DNA of 64,000 nt from Bryobacterales bacterium (GCA_947446025.1 CANFEY010000018.1:1-64000); one strand, 5' to 3'; shown: positions 1 to 9,761, numbered from the stretch's first letter. Notes: a model not told the origin generated them from the letters alone. Translations and numbers: made by a program.

Positions 1-263
1 CCAGCCTTCACCCGCGCTAGCACTCCGCTGCGCGCCAACTCTTTCTTGCTCAATACTGTTCTCCCCACCCGGCCTCCTTGGGAGGTCATCGTCAGGGGAC
101 ACTTCTATCGAGGTCTCAAGGGGACATTATCAAAGTGGCGCAACAGGCCCCCCTCGGCCCCCTGGGCTACTGATGGAAAGCGCAGCCTCGTCCGGCCTCC
201 CGCGCCAGACTGCGTCAAGGTACACTGGTAGCTCGATTTACATTCTAAGTCCACGGAGACTCT
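1..263. other. Intergenic region with a possible insertion-sequence end remnant
   Basis: No convincing gene is seen before the first start codon. Positions 95-101 and 120-126 both read GGGGACA, 25 bases apart, inside a short tandem-like stretch. Spaced repeats of this kind are found at the ends of IS21/IS481-type elements, so this may be a decayed insertion-sequence end, but no transposase is present. The short open frame at 46-231 has no family resemblance and lies in this patch. Confidence 0.3.
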
Positions 264-1226
264 ATGGAATACCCACTGACTGGTTACCACCACATCACGG
301 CCTGCGCTGGCGGCGCGCAGGAAGATGTCGATTTCTTCACCAAGGTCGTCGGCCTGCGCATGGCCAAGCAGACGGTTTTGATGGACGGCAGCATTCCCAT
401 CTACCATCTCTACTACTCGAACGCGAACCTGGAACCGGGTTCCGTCATGACCACGTTCCCCTATAGCCGCAAGCCTGGGCGCAGGGGCTCGGGACAGGTG
501 CATTCCACTTCGTTCACCGTGCCCAAGGGATCGCTCTCGTTCTGGAAGGACCATCTGGACCGACATAAGGTGGAGCGCACCGATGTGCAGGAGCGGTTCG
601 GTGCAAGCTACATCCAATTCCGTCATCCGTCGGGTTTGGCTTATGAAGTTTTGGAAGACGCAGCCGACAATCGCGAACCCTGGACCACGCACAGCAAAGA
701 TGTCGCGGTAAGGGGCTTCCACGGATCCGTGCTGTCCGTGCGTGAGACCGCGGAGACCGAACGTTTCTTCGTCGAAGCGCTGGGATTCAAGAAGACCGGC
801 GTCGATGGAGCGTTCCATCGCTTCGAAACCGGCAGCGGCGGTGCCAACAAGACGGTGACGCTGGTGAATGAGCCGGACCTCAAGGCCGGCAGCTGGACCT
901 TTGGCGCAGGTACGGTCCATCACATCGCTCTGTGGGGCGCTGACAAGGCCGCCTTGGCCAGGCAGAAAGAAATCTACGAAGAACTCGGCTACACCGACGC
1001 GTCGGAGATCAAAGACCGCTTCTACTTCTTCTCCATGTATTGCCGGTCTCCCGGTGGCATCCTGATCGAAAGCTGCTGCAACGCTGACGACGGGTTCGAA
1101 AAAGACGAGCCGAAGTCGACGCTGGGCAAGGAACTGCACCTGCCGCCGTGGTTCAATGACCGCAAGGCGGAGATCATGGCGCAACTGGAGCCGATTACGG
1201 TCCCGGAAACCGCGATGTCCCACTAA
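264..1226 (+). CDS. VOC-family ring-cleaving dioxygenase-like protein
   Basis: A 320-residue protein made of two tandem vicinal-oxygen-chelate halves, the size and layout of the YkcA/MhqO-type 'ring-cleaving dioxygenase' family (predicted Fe/Mn extradiol cleavage of hydroquinone-like aromatics in the cytosol). Each half carries candidate metal ligands: His9/His10 (YHHITA) with Glu128 (YEVLED), and His219/His220 (VHHIAL) with Glu269 (ILIES). The ATG at 264 is preceded by GGAG about 5 bases upstream, which supports this start. It stands alone, with a K+ channel gene about 100 bases downstream. Substrate is not deducible; some relatives are glyoxalase-like resistance proteins. Confidence 0.8.
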   Translation: MEYPLTGYHHITACAGGAQEDVDFFTKVVGLRMAKQTVLMDGSIPIYHLYYSNANLEPGSVMTTFPYSRKPGRRGSGQVHSTSFTVPKGSLSFWKDHLDRHKVERTDVQERFGASYIQFRHPSGLAYEVLEDAADNREPWTTHSKDVAVRGFHGSVLSVRETAETERFFVEALGFKKTGVDGAFHRFETGSGGANKTVTLVNEPDLKAGSWTFGAGTVHHIALWGADKAALARQKEIYEELGYTDASEIKDRFYFFSMYCRSPGGILIESCCNADDGFEKDEPKSTLGKELHLPPWFNDRKAEIMAQLEPITVPETAMSH

Positions 1227-1329
1227 TAGCAGAGGCATTCCCACTCATAGGGTCCCCGTGCCGGTGCAAGACAGCGCCGCCACGGGGATTCTTGCGTTCG
1301 GGGGCACGCAAACGAACTACGATAGACAG

Positions 1330-2340
1330 ATGGAGCGAATCCGCAAACGGCTGATCTTGGTGGCGCTGGCTATGTCCGCGACGTTGCTTATCGGCACCGT
1401 TGGGTTCGTGCTCATTGACGACTACCCGCCGTTTGACGCGTTCTACATGACGCTGATTACGGTGCTCACCGTGGGCTACGGCGAGATCCTTCCCCTGAGC
1501 TTCTGGGGGCGCGTCTTCAACTCCGGCCTGCTGCTGGTGGGCGTCACGGTCATCCTCTTGGCGACGGGCTTTCTCACGCAGACCATCATCGAGCTCGAGC
1601 TGAACCAATTTTTCGGAAAACGGAAGAACAAGCAAATGATCGACAAACTCAAAGGCCACTACATACTGTGCGGCTACGGACGCGTAGGCCGCGGGGCGGC
1701 GGCGGAGTTGACGGCGGCGGGCGCTCCGTTCGTGGTGATCGACAACGCCGAGGAACGGGTGGAGCGCGCCATGCACGCGGGGCTGCTCGCCGTGGTGGGC
1801 GACGCCAGCCGCGATGAGACCCTGCGCGACGTCGGTATCGCCCGCGCGAAAGGGCTGATCGCAACGCTGGGGACCGACGCGGACAACCTCTTCGTAACGA
1901 TGACCGCGAAGTCTCTGAACCCGCTGCTGCAGATCTCGGCGCGCGTCGCCGAAGAAACCACTGAGCCGAAGATGCGCCGCGCTGGTGCCAGCTTTGTCTT
2001 CGCTCCCTACGTTTCCACCGGACACCGCATGGCGCAGGCTCTGCTCAAGCCGCATGTGCTGCAATTCTTGGACTACACGCTGCAGGAGGGTGCGGCTGCG
2101 GAGGCCGGTATCGAGCAGATCCGCATTGAACCCGGCAGCGCCTTCTCGCAGCGCACCATCGGCGAAGTGTCGATCAGCAAGGGCAAGGACGTGGTCGTGC
2201 TGGCCGTGCGCCGGTCATCGGGCAAGATGATCTACAATCCGGCTGACGAGGAAAAGCTGGCGGGCGGGGACTATTTGATCGTCATGGGTGAGCCTTCCGG
2301 CCTCGATCTGCTGGAAAAAATGTTGGGCGAAGGAGCATAG
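1330..2340 (+). CDS. Two-TM potassium channel with cytosolic RCK/TrkA domains
   Basis: A 336-residue MthK-like K+ channel. TM1 is roughly residues 8-28, the pore loop carries the selectivity filter TVGYGE at 47-52, and TM2 is roughly 63-87. A cytosolic RCK (TrkA-N) Rossmann domain starts near 110 with the CGYGRVG nucleotide-binding turn at 114-120, followed by a TrkA-C domain. ATG 1330 was chosen because the filter and TM1 then fall in the usual places; the frame stays open upstream, but that part would have no domain. TACGAT at 1318-1323 could be a -10 element, which would make the message almost leaderless. The stop overlaps the next gene's GTG by one base, so the two are probably co-transcribed. 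Confidence 0.88.
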   Translation: MERIRKRLILVALAMSATLLIGTVGFVLIDDYPPFDAFYMTLITVLTVGYGEILPLSFWGRVFNSGLLLVGVTVILLATGFLTQTIIELELNQFFGKRKNKQMIDKLKGHYILCGYGRVGRGAAAELTAAGAPFVVIDNAEERVERAMHAGLLAVVGDASRDETLRDVGIARAKGLIATLGTDADNLFVTMTAKSLNPLLQISARVAEETTEPKMRRAGASFVFAPYVSTGHRMAQALLKPHVLQFLDYTLQEGAAAEAGIEQIRIEPGSAFSQRTIGEVSISKGKDVVVLAVRRSSGKMIYNPADEEKLAGGDYLIVMGEPSGLDLLEKMLGEGA

Positions 2341-3750
2341 TGAGGGTGCTTTCTGCGGAAGAAATGCGTGCGGTGGACCAGCGCACCATCGAGGATGGCG
2401 TCGCCGGAATCGCGCTGATGGAGAACGCCGCGCATCGCGTGGTGGAGGAACTGGTCCGCGAATTCGCGCCGCTGAACACGCAGAACATAGTGATCCTATG
2501 CGGCAAGGGCAACAACGGCGGCGATGGGTTGGCGATTGCCCGCATCCTGCGCGAGTATGCGGTGGATCAGCTGCGCGTGGTGCTGGCGGCGGACCCTTCG
2601 GAATATTCGGGCGACGCGAAGACCAATCTGGACCGGCTGCCGGAGGCTCGCATTTATCCCGAACGTCAGGTGCAGAGCAAGCTGCGCGAGCGGCTGGCGG
2701 TGACCATCGTCATCGACGCTCTGCTCGGGACCGGCGTCAAGGGCGCGCCGACCGGGCGCGTGGCGGAACTGATCGCGGCGACGCGCGAGTTTCCGCTGGC
2801 GAAAATCGTCGCTGTAGATCTGCCCTCGGGGCTCGGCGGCGGAGGAGATGTGGTTCGCGCGGACATCACCGTCACCTTCACCGCGCCAAAGCTCGATCAC
2901 TACCTGGCCGACGGCGCGCAAGGGCACGTGGGCCGGCTGGTGGTGTCGCAAATCGGCTGCCGCCCGCTGGAAAGTTCGGGAGTTATGGTGTCTGACACCG
3001 AATTCTTGCCTTTGTTTGCACCACGCAAGCGCGATGGGCACAAAGGCGACTATGGCCACGTCCTGGTGATCGGCGGTGCGCCCGGAAAATCCGGTGCGGC
3101 GACCATGGCGGGCCTGGCGGCTTTGCGGATGGGCGCAGGGCTGGCCACCGTAACCTCGTGCGAGGCGACCCTGACGGTTCCCGAACTCATGACGGAATCG
3201 CTCGACGACTTCACCCTGGAGCGGAAGACCGTGCTGGCCGTAGGACCCGGTCTGGGCGTGAACCGCCCCCTGGTCGAGGGCATCTTGCGCGACGCCACCG
3301 TGCCTGTGATCCTCGACGCCGACGGGCTCAACGCCATCGCCGGAACCGATTTCCGCGGCCGCGGCTTGCAAACCATTCTCACGCCCCATCCAGGCGAGAT
3401 GGCGCGCTTGCTGGGGCACGCCCCCGCCGACCGATTGACCGCCGCGCGCGCGTTCGCGCAGGAGCGCAACGTGCTGTTGGTGCTGAAAGGCCACCGCACG
3501 CTGATCGCCGCTCCCGATGGCAACGTCTGGATCAACACCACCGGCTCTCCCGCCATGGCCACCGGCGGCACCGGCGACATCCTAACCGGCATGATCGCTG
3601 GATTGATCGCCCAGGATCCCGAGAACATCCTGCTCGCCGTCCGAGCCGCTGTCTGGCTGCACGGCCGCTCCGGCGAACTCGGAGCGGCGGAGCTGACCGA
3701 GCAATGCCTCATCGCCACCGATCTCTTGAAGTACCTGCCGAAAGCAATTC

Positions 3751-3764
<14 letters not shown>
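2340..3764 (+). CDS. nnr: Bifunctional NAD(P)H-hydrate repair enzyme (epimerase + dehydratase)
   Basis: A 474-residue fusion that repairs damaged NAD(P)HX. The N-terminal NnrE/YjeF epimerase half has KGNNGGDG at 56-63 and the VIDALLGTG segment near 124-132. The C-terminal NnrD ADP-dependent dehydratase half starts near residue 235 (KGDYGHVLVIGG) with AVGPGLG, LDADGLN, HPGE (350-353) and GGTGDILTG. Start is GTG, overlapping the channel stop by one base. The linker between the two halves contains a 21-base stretch (2985-3005) almost identical to one arm of the inverted repeat at 33189-33284. The 3' end overlaps tsaE by 14 bases, a common nnr-tsaE arrangement. Confidence 0.95.
2985..3005 (+). 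repeat. Palindrome-containing 21-nt match to the 33.2-kb inverted repeat, inside nnr
   Basis: The stretch contains GGTGTCTGACACC followed by GAATTC and differs at one base from positions 33198-33218. Here it is translated (MVSDTEF, residues 216-222) in the linker between the NnrE and NnrD domains, where an added segment would do little harm. A chance match cannot be excluded. Confidence 0.4.
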
Positions 3765-4226
<462 letters not shown>

Positions 4227-4238
4227 ACTCCTTCCATC

Positions 4239-6329
4239 TTAGCGGATTTGGACCTGCACTGTGCTGGTGATGGCGTCTCTTGCACCCGTGGGTTTGAAGG
4301 AGATCGTGAACGTTTGTAGTCCGCTGGGCATATCGTCCGGGACCTTGATGTTCACTTGATTGACACCCAGCACCAGGCCGGGAGCCGCGCCGGCGAAGCC
4401 CACGTCCACCGTGCGGAAGCCTCCCGCGGCGGCGCACGCGAACAGGCCGCATCCGCCCACCGGCGGCGGTTCCGTGCTGGCCGTAACGGCCCCCTTTACC
4501 AATTGCAATGTCGAGCCGGCAACGCCTCCATCCAGCAGTGATCCGTCCACCGCGCCGAAGCCGGTCATGAACAGCTGCACCACGGAACCCGGAGCCGCCG
4601 CATTCGTGGTCTCGTGGATGGACCCGTTCTGATTCAATGCCGCGGTGACTGCTCCGCGCTGGAATGCTCCCGTCACGGCCGTGGTGGTACCCACCTGGAC
4701 GCACGTGGTGGCACCGTCATAGGTCACGCACAAGGGAACGGCAGCGCCGTCTGTGCGAACCGTCCACGGCACAATGAAGTTGATCTGCTTGTCCCACGAA
4801 AACAGCATGGGCGCGGCCTTGCCTTCCACGGTCACAGACGCTCCGCCCAGGACCTTTTCCACCACCCCGCCGGGAAGCGTGAAGCTGGTGAAGGTGTTGG
4901 GTCCAATGTGCGTGCCGAAGATCGTCATGATGGCACCGGGGCTGACGCGCACAGGATTGAATGAGGCTCCGTGAACCACGCACGCCGGGGATGCCTTGTC
5001 GGTGGGGATCAACTCCTGGTTGATGCGGATGAGGCCTTTCCATGAAGTCCACTGGGGTGTGGTGAACAGCGTTTCACTGACCGCTGCGTAGATGCGCCCG
5101 TTGCCCGGGGCCACCGCGGCCTGGGACACAACCGCGGCCGTGAAGGTGGAATGCAACACATTCCCGCTGGGGTCTAGCACCAGGATGGCCTGGTCCGGGG
5201 GAATGGGTTTGCCCGTGGCTCCGATGAGGCCGCCGCCGCTATCGGCCGCCGCTAGCCCTGCCAGCCCGTTCGGCGCTGCGATATTCGCCAAGCATGGCTG
5301 CGATGGATTCAGCGTGGGAAAGCTGGCTGACGTGGGCTGTCCAAAAAGATAGATCCGCCCCGAAGCTGCCACGGCGATGCGCGGCGACACGTCCGCGGAA
5401 ACCAGCGGGTACGTCTTATCCAACTGAAGTTGCAGTGCCGGTGAATACCGCTTCAACACGAATCCGCCCGCAACGCCGGTGGACGTCCCGGACAGGTGAA
5501 TATTCCCCGCCGTATCGAACGCAATCCGCGCGGCCGTCATGTTGATCGGGATCGTCGTGGTCTGCTGCGTCAACGTGGAATTCAGCAGCACCAAGTTGCC
5601 GTCCGCGATAATCAGGATACCGTTCGACCGCACCGAGACCGCCTCCACTGACTTGTTCGCTGGGCCAAAGTAAGTCGCGATCTGGAACGTGCTGCCCGCC
5701 GGTGCAAGCTTGAGGATGAAGCCCATGTAGTCCTGGGTGGTTGGCTGCGGCTTGAGCACTCCAGCCGTGGTTGCCAGGTCGACCGTGTTGGTCGCGCCTA
5801 CGACGAAGGCCGCGCCGGCGGAATCAATGTCCATCGCCAGCGCCGTCATGCGCGAACCCATCTGTGCCGCGTAGACAAAGGCGCTGCCCGCCGGGTTGAG
5901 CTTCAGCGCGATTGCACCGATAGGGAACCCAGGATTCACCTTCGTTGTCGAGGGAAAGTCTTGCGAGATCGTGGAGCCCAACAAATAGAGGTTGCCGCTC
6001 GCGTCGACCTGGATGCTTCGCAGCGCCTCGCTGCCGCTCCCGCCGATCGCCGTCGCGTAGAGAACCTGGTCCGCCATGGCATTCGTCTTAATGACGAACA
6101 GATCCACCTCTCCCTGCGGTCCCAGCCGCGTGGTCGCGCCGGTGAATCCAGAGGAACTGGTGCCCGCGAGGTAAACATTCCCGGTAGTGTCTACCGTAAT
6201 CGCCTGGATGTCCATGCCCGGCTGCAGAATGCTGAGCGTGCGGGAAACATCCGCGATGGATGGAAACGTCTGAGCCGAAACGATTAGGGGCACAAAAAGG
6301 GCCGCGAGGGAAAAAACTGGTAGGCGCAT
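4239..6329 (-). CDS. Secreted SBBP-like beta-propeller protein with TIGR03437 C-terminal domain
   Basis: A 696-residue exported protein. Residues 1-19 are a Sec signal peptide (cut after VSA). Residues about 25-410 hold repeated propeller units with DTTGNVYLAG and DASGNLYLLG motifs (SBBP-type repeats). From about residue 455 it has the C-terminal domain typical of Solibacter proteins (TIGR03437), with ASFNPVRVSPGAIMTIFGT, FSWDKQINFIVPW and VQLFMTGFG segments. The ATG at 6327-6329 sits about 15 bases from the predicted transcript start of an extended -10 promoter (6351-6356). Function unknown; such proteins are likely surface or envelope structural or binding proteins. Confidence 0.85.
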   Translation of the reverse strand: MRLPVFSLAALFVPLIVSAQTFPSIADVSRTLSILQPGMDIQAITVDTTGNVYLAGTSSSGFTGATTRLGPQGEVDLFVIKTNAMADQVLYATAIGGSGSEALRSIQVDASGNLYLLGSTISQDFPSTTKVNPGFPIGAIALKLNPAGSAFVYAAQMGSRMTALAMDIDSAGAAFVVGATNTVDLATTAGVLKPQPTTQDYMGFILKLAPAGSTFQIATYFGPANKSVEAVSVRSNGILIIADGNLVLLNSTLTQQTTTIPINMTAARIAFDTAGNIHLSGTSTGVAGGFVLKRYSPALQLQLDKTYPLVSADVSPRIAVAASGRIYLFGQPTSASFPTLNPSQPCLANIAAPNGLAGLAAADSGGGLIGATGKPIPPDQAILVLDPSGNVLHSTFTAAVVSQAAVAPGNGRIYAAVSETLFTTPQWTSWKGLIRINQELIPTDKASPACVVHGASFNPVRVSPGAIMTIFGTHIGPNTFTSFTLPGGVVEKVLGGASVTVEGKAAPMLFSWDKQINFIVPWTVRTDGAAVPLCVTYDGATTCVQVGTTTAVTGAFQRGAVTAALNQNGSIHETTNAAAPGSVVQLFMTGFGAVDGSLLDGGVAGSTLQLVKGAVTASTEPPPVGGCGLFACAAAGGFRTVDVGFAGAAPGLVLGVNQVNIKVPDDMPSGLQTFTISFKPTGARDAITSTVQVQIR

Positions 6330-6350
6330 GCGTAGAAAATGTATGCACGT

Positions 6351-6359
6351 ACTATACCA
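6351..6359 (-). promoter_or_regulatory. Extended -10 promoter candidate for the propeller gene
   Basis: On the minus strand the sequence reads TGGTATAGT: a TGN extension plus TATAGT (TATAGT is 6351-6356). This places transcription start about 15 bases before the ATG at 6329. No good -35 hexamer is visible, as expected for an extended -10 promoter. Confidence 0.35.
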
Positions 6360-6462
6360 AAGGCCCTATGTTGAAACTACACAAGTAACACGCGCGCCTC
6401 GCGTGCCCGATGGGTCGACCGGACTCACCCCGGTGTTATGCTGGACCAATCAACCCGCGAAA

Positions 6463-7005
6463 CCGCTTCGCCTCTGCATCTTGGACTGTGGAACCATCGG
6501 CGCGATGAATCTCGCGCTGTATAACTTGAAGGCGGAAGAGATCAACGGTCCGGTGACCTTGGTCACGCCGTGCTATCTAATTGTCCCATTCGCCCGGCAC
6601 GCTGCTGTGGGAAGCGGGTCAGATCGCCGATGGAGCCGTCCCCGCCGACGGCAAACCCGCGACTACAGGTGTATTCGCGGCCAGCAAGAAACTCTCCCGC
6701 AGTTGGCGGAAATCGGCTACACGCCGAAGACGTCCTTGTCTTCACCCTTGAGCATCATCGTCTTGGCGTCTTTCAACTTCGCATAGCTGGCGCGCTCTTG
6801 GATGCGGGCGGGAGCGCCGTCGACCATGGCGTGCCATTCGGGCTCCTGCACGATTCAGGTGGATCCGGCAAACGCGTTGGCATTGGCGGCGTGGTCGTCG
6901 TGAGACAGAGCGAAGTAGGTGATGTCGGCCGGCGCGCAGATGTGGATCGAGCACGACGAGACTACGCACAAGAGGTTGACTAAGTCCCCGGTGTTCTACG
7001 ACTAG
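6463..7005 (+). pseudogene. Decayed metallo-beta-lactamase-fold hydrolase with an internal inversion
   Basis: Remnant of an MBL-fold hydrolase resembling secreted N-acyl-homoserine-lactonase-like proteins. The N-terminal part is on the plus strand (LRLCILDCGTI, VTPCYLIV), shifts frame near 6585 to HSPGTLLWEAG, and shifts again near 6690 to QLAEIGYTPK. The metal-binding region is present on the minus strand (about 6735-6935: DITYFALSH, ANANAFAGST, then a stop, EPEWHAMVDG, AKLKDAKTMMLKGED). The C-terminus is on the plus strand again (MWIEHDETTHKRL.. FYD, stop 7003-7005). The usual HxHxDH motif is degraded to SHDDHAA and the rest of the domain is deleted. The TAG abuts the stop codon of the converging ABC permease gene. 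Confidence 0.82.
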
Positions 7006-8457
7006 TTACTCCTCCACATCCGCCGTATCCACCGCGTAATCGGCGAGCCGCACATTCGGTGCCTCCAGCGTATAGCGGAAGTACGCCACCCGCTTCCGCA
7101 CTGTCACCGTCAAGGGCTTCTCGATCTCAGCGGGAGCCAACTCTTTCGCCACGGCTTCGGACAACTCGTAGCCTCGCGTCGCCACAGGATGAAGGCGGAC
7201 GGGGACGGGTCCATACGAATCCGGGACGCCCAGGCCCACGCGGTCCGAAACGAACATGGCGGGGCGGCGGAACGGCAATCGGCAGAAGAACTCGCGGTGA
7301 TCCCAACGCACTGTAGCCCCGCACTGGCCCAGTCCGGGAACAAATACAGGCGTCCCGTCCAGAGGCACGTCGGACGAACCCCCGTCGCCGAATTGCGTGA
7401 GCGAGTAGGTGACCCGCAGGGTAACCGGCGCGTTCTTTGCCGCCTCGAAGAAATCGCGGTCTATCGTCGCGAACTGCACCAGACCCGCCGGAGAAACATC
7501 GATCTTCGTTTGCCCGCGGCGCGTCACGCCGGAAAGTGTCTTGAAGGAGAGGTCCCACCCCTGCACCATCAAATTCCTCGCCGCGGTTCCCTCCACCCGG
7601 ATCGGAAACTTGACCGTCTGCCGATACTTGTTCCGCGCCTGCATAGGCCGCTTCGCACCCGCCTTCGCTTCGGGAGCACCCAGCCTCAATCCGAACTGCT
7701 TGTCCGCCGTGCCGATCAAGTTCGACTGGATCGCAAACGCAGCTTGATCGGGAAAGCTGGCGCTGAGGATGAGACTCGCGACGCATGCCCCAAGCGCGAG
7801 CAACGCGGTGTTGCCGGATCTGCGCAGGCGGTACTGTCGCCAAATCACAAAGCATCCGGTCATGGCGGCCAGCGCAAGGCCCACTCCTACGGAGATCCAC
7901 ACTAAGTCACGCGTGCGGCTGTTTTCCTCCAGGATCGCCGCCAGCACCGCAACGGCCACAGCAGCGGCAGGTAGAAACTGAGCCAGGTTCCTGGTGAGCG
8001 TGGCGATCGCCGTTACCGGCAGCACGAAGACGGCGGTCACCAGCAGCTGGTTCCACAACAGTCCACTCGCCGAGGGCAGCAGCGGCAAGCCATCGGCTGC
8101 GATGATCACGGCCTGCGCGATGAGCAGCGGCACGTTGATGAACGCGGCAATGAACAGCAGCTTTCCCAGCACCAAGCCGGCGCGGCTGTAAGGCCGTGTG
8201 AGCCAGAAGTGCCGATCGCCGGGGAGCGCTTCGGATTGGATGGAGCGCGCGATGAGCAGGCCCCAGACCAGCGGCAGCAACATGCTCAGCGGGGTATCGT
8301 CGCCGAAGGTCGGGCCGCCGCGCTCCTGCAACTGTTCCCACGTCTGCACACCCGAGAAAATCAGGATCAGAATCAACAGCAGCGCGCCGCCGATTTCCAG
8401 GCGCAGGTGCCGCGCGTCTTTGCGAAAAATGTGGAGGGCTTGTTGCAACGTGGTCAT
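7006..8457 (-). CDS. ABC-2 type transporter permease-like membrane protein
   Basis: A 483-residue integral membrane protein. It has a cytosolic N-terminal segment, about six hydrophobic helices in the first 260 residues (first at about 24-40, LLLILILIFSG), then a roughly 200-residue mostly hydrophilic C-terminal domain of unknown fold. It is the last gene of a three-gene operon (regulator, ATPase, permease), 9 bases after the ATPase. GntR(YtrA)-ABC operons of this shape often respond to cell-envelope stress or antibiotics. The transported substrate is not deducible. Confidence 0.75.
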   Translation of the reverse strand: MTTLQQALHIFRKDARHLRLEIGGALLLILILIFSGVQTWEQLQERGGPTFGDDTPLSMLLPLVWGLLIARSIQSEALPGDRHFWLTRPYSRAGLVLGKLLFIAAFINVPLLIAQAVIIAADGLPLLPSASGLLWNQLLVTAVFVLPVTAIATLTRNLAQFLPAAAVAVAVLAAILEENSRTRDLVWISVGVGLALAAMTGCFVIWRQYRLRRSGNTALLALGACVASLILSASFPDQAAFAIQSNLIGTADKQFGLRLGAPEAKAGAKRPMQARNKYRQTVKFPIRVEGTAARNLMVQGWDLSFKTLSGVTRRGQTKIDVSPAGLVQFATIDRDFFEAAKNAPVTLRVTYSLTQFGDGGSSDVPLDGTPVFVPGLGQCGATVRWDHREFFCRLPFRRPAMFVSDRVGLGVPDSYGPVPVRLHPVATRGYELSEAVAKELAPAEIEKPLTVTVRKRVAYFRYTLEAPNVRLADYAVDTADVEE

Positions 8458-8466
8458 GGTGTCTCC

Positions 8467-9366
8467 TTAAGCAGCCAGTTTTTGCGAGGTACGCGCCAGC
8501 GCAATGAAAATGGACCGGAGCGGCATGGGGTTGGCTTCGATGTGCGTGATACCGCGGAACAGCAGCTTGATCTCGCCGATGGTGCGCTCGGGATCATAGT
8601 GCGTCTCGATGAACCGCACCACGGCGGGCGAGGCTTCCGGGCGCAGCCAATGCGCGGGCCACGGCGAGGGCAATGCGGGTTGCTCCAGCGTCACTTCCAT
8701 CTCGCGGAAGCGCGCCGTGAGTGCGGAAAGTTCCTCGCCGAATTCCAGCTTGCCTTGATCGAGGTAGCCGATGTGGCTGGCGAAGCTTTCAATGTCGGCG
8801 AGATCGTGCGAGGAGACCACGATGGAAGTTTCGTGCCCGCATTCGAGCAGCGCCCCAATGAGTTCCTCGCGCGTCAGCGGATCCAGGCCACTGAACGGTT
8901 CGTCCAGGACCAGCAACTTGGGGTTGTATGCGAGCGACGAGGCCAGCATCGCCTTCATCTGCATGCCGCGCGAGAAATGTTTGATCTTGCGGTCGAGCGG
9001 CAGCCGGAACTGTGCCAGCAACTCCGCCGCGCGCGCATCGTCCCATGTGGGGTAGAACGGTTTCAGGTAGTCGAGCAGAAATTGCATCGTCATCCAGCCC
9101 GGCAGGTCCTGGTTTTCGGACACGTAGCCGATGTTCTCGAAGTGCCGCCCCAGCAGCTGCCGCGAATCGATGCCCAACACCCGAGCCTCGCCCGCCGTCG
9201 GCGGATGCAGGTTCATGAGCAGCTTCAACGCCGTCGTCTTACCCGCCCCGTTGGCCCCCAGCAGCGCATAGACGCTGCCTTCGGGCACCGCGAACGTGAG
9301 CTTATCGAGCGCCACATGCTTACGGTACTTCTTCGAGAGCCCTTGCGTAGTGATGACGTCGCTCAT
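8467..9366 (-). CDS. ABC transporter ATP-binding protein
   Basis: A 299-residue CcmA/YtrB-like ATPase. Walker A is GANGAGKTT at 37-45, the Q-loop region is SENQDLPG near 83-90, Walker B LLVLDEP is at 151-157, and the switch His lies in SSHDLADIE. The signature that is normally LSGGQ reads FSRGMQ at 131-136, a real divergence also seen in some YtrB-type exporters. The start codon overlaps the regulator's stop by 4 bases (ATGA), showing tight translational coupling. It should pair with the permease downstream. Confidence 0.88.
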   Translation of the reverse strand: MSDVITTQGLSKKYRKHVALDKLTFAVPEGSVYALLGANGAGKTTALKLLMNLHPPTAGEARVLGIDSRQLLGRHFENIGYVSENQDLPGWMTMQFLLDYLKPFYPTWDDARAAELLAQFRLPLDRKIKHFSRGMQMKAMLASSLAYNPKLLVLDEPFSGLDPLTREELIGALLECGHETSIVVSSHDLADIESFASHIGYLDQGKLEFGEELSALTARFREMEVTLEQPALPSPWPAHWLRPEASPAVVRFIETHYDPERTIGEIKLLFRGITHIEANPMPLRSIFIALARTSQKLAA

Positions 9367-9761
9367 AGCTTCCTCCCATTTTTTCCATCGAGCCGGTACC
9401 AGTGGTCGTGTACGGCAGTGGTGACATCGTCGAGTTCCAGCCCCAGCTTTTTCGCCTGCACGACAAGCTGCTCCAGCTCGGTGCGCAGAAGGTGTCCCCG
9501 CTCCGCCGCCGTAGAGGCGGAAGGCTCGGCGACCACAGTCCCAATCCCCGGCATCACCTGCAGCATCCCCTCCGCGAGCAGCTGCGTGACAACTTTGTGC
9601 GCCGTGTTGGGGTTGATCTTGAGTTCCTTGCTCAGCGCCCGCACCGAAGGAAACGCATCCCCCGGCCGCATCTGGCCCGCAATCACAGCCTTCTTGGCCG
9701 CGTAGACAACCTGCTCATAGATGGAGACGCCAGGTTGAAATGTAAGCCGGAACGGGATCAC
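9363..9761 (-). CDS. GntR-family (YtrA-type) transcriptional regulator
   Basis: A 132-residue protein with an N-terminal winged helix (SIYEQV at 13-18, PSVRALSKELKINPNTA helix-turn-helix region) and a short C-terminal dimerisation helix, the compact YtrA layout. It begins with GTG. The promoter upstream has its -10 inside a palindrome, so the protein probably represses its own operon with the two ABC genes until an unknown signal is sensed. Confidence 0.88.
   Translation of the reverse strand: MIPFRLTFQPGVSIYEQVVYAAKKAVIAGQMRPGDAFPSVRALSKELKINPNTAHKVVTQLLAEGMLQVMPGIGTVVAEPSASTAAERGHLLRTELEQLVVQAKKLGLELDDVTTAVHDHWYRLDGKNGRKL

Noticed and set aside
46-231. 61-residue plus-strand frame
   Set aside because: Overlaps the repeated patch, no start site support and no family features.
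105-1244. Long open frame on the minus strand
   Set aside because: Antisense shadow of the VOC dioxygenase gene; its residue mix is Arg-rich and matches no family.
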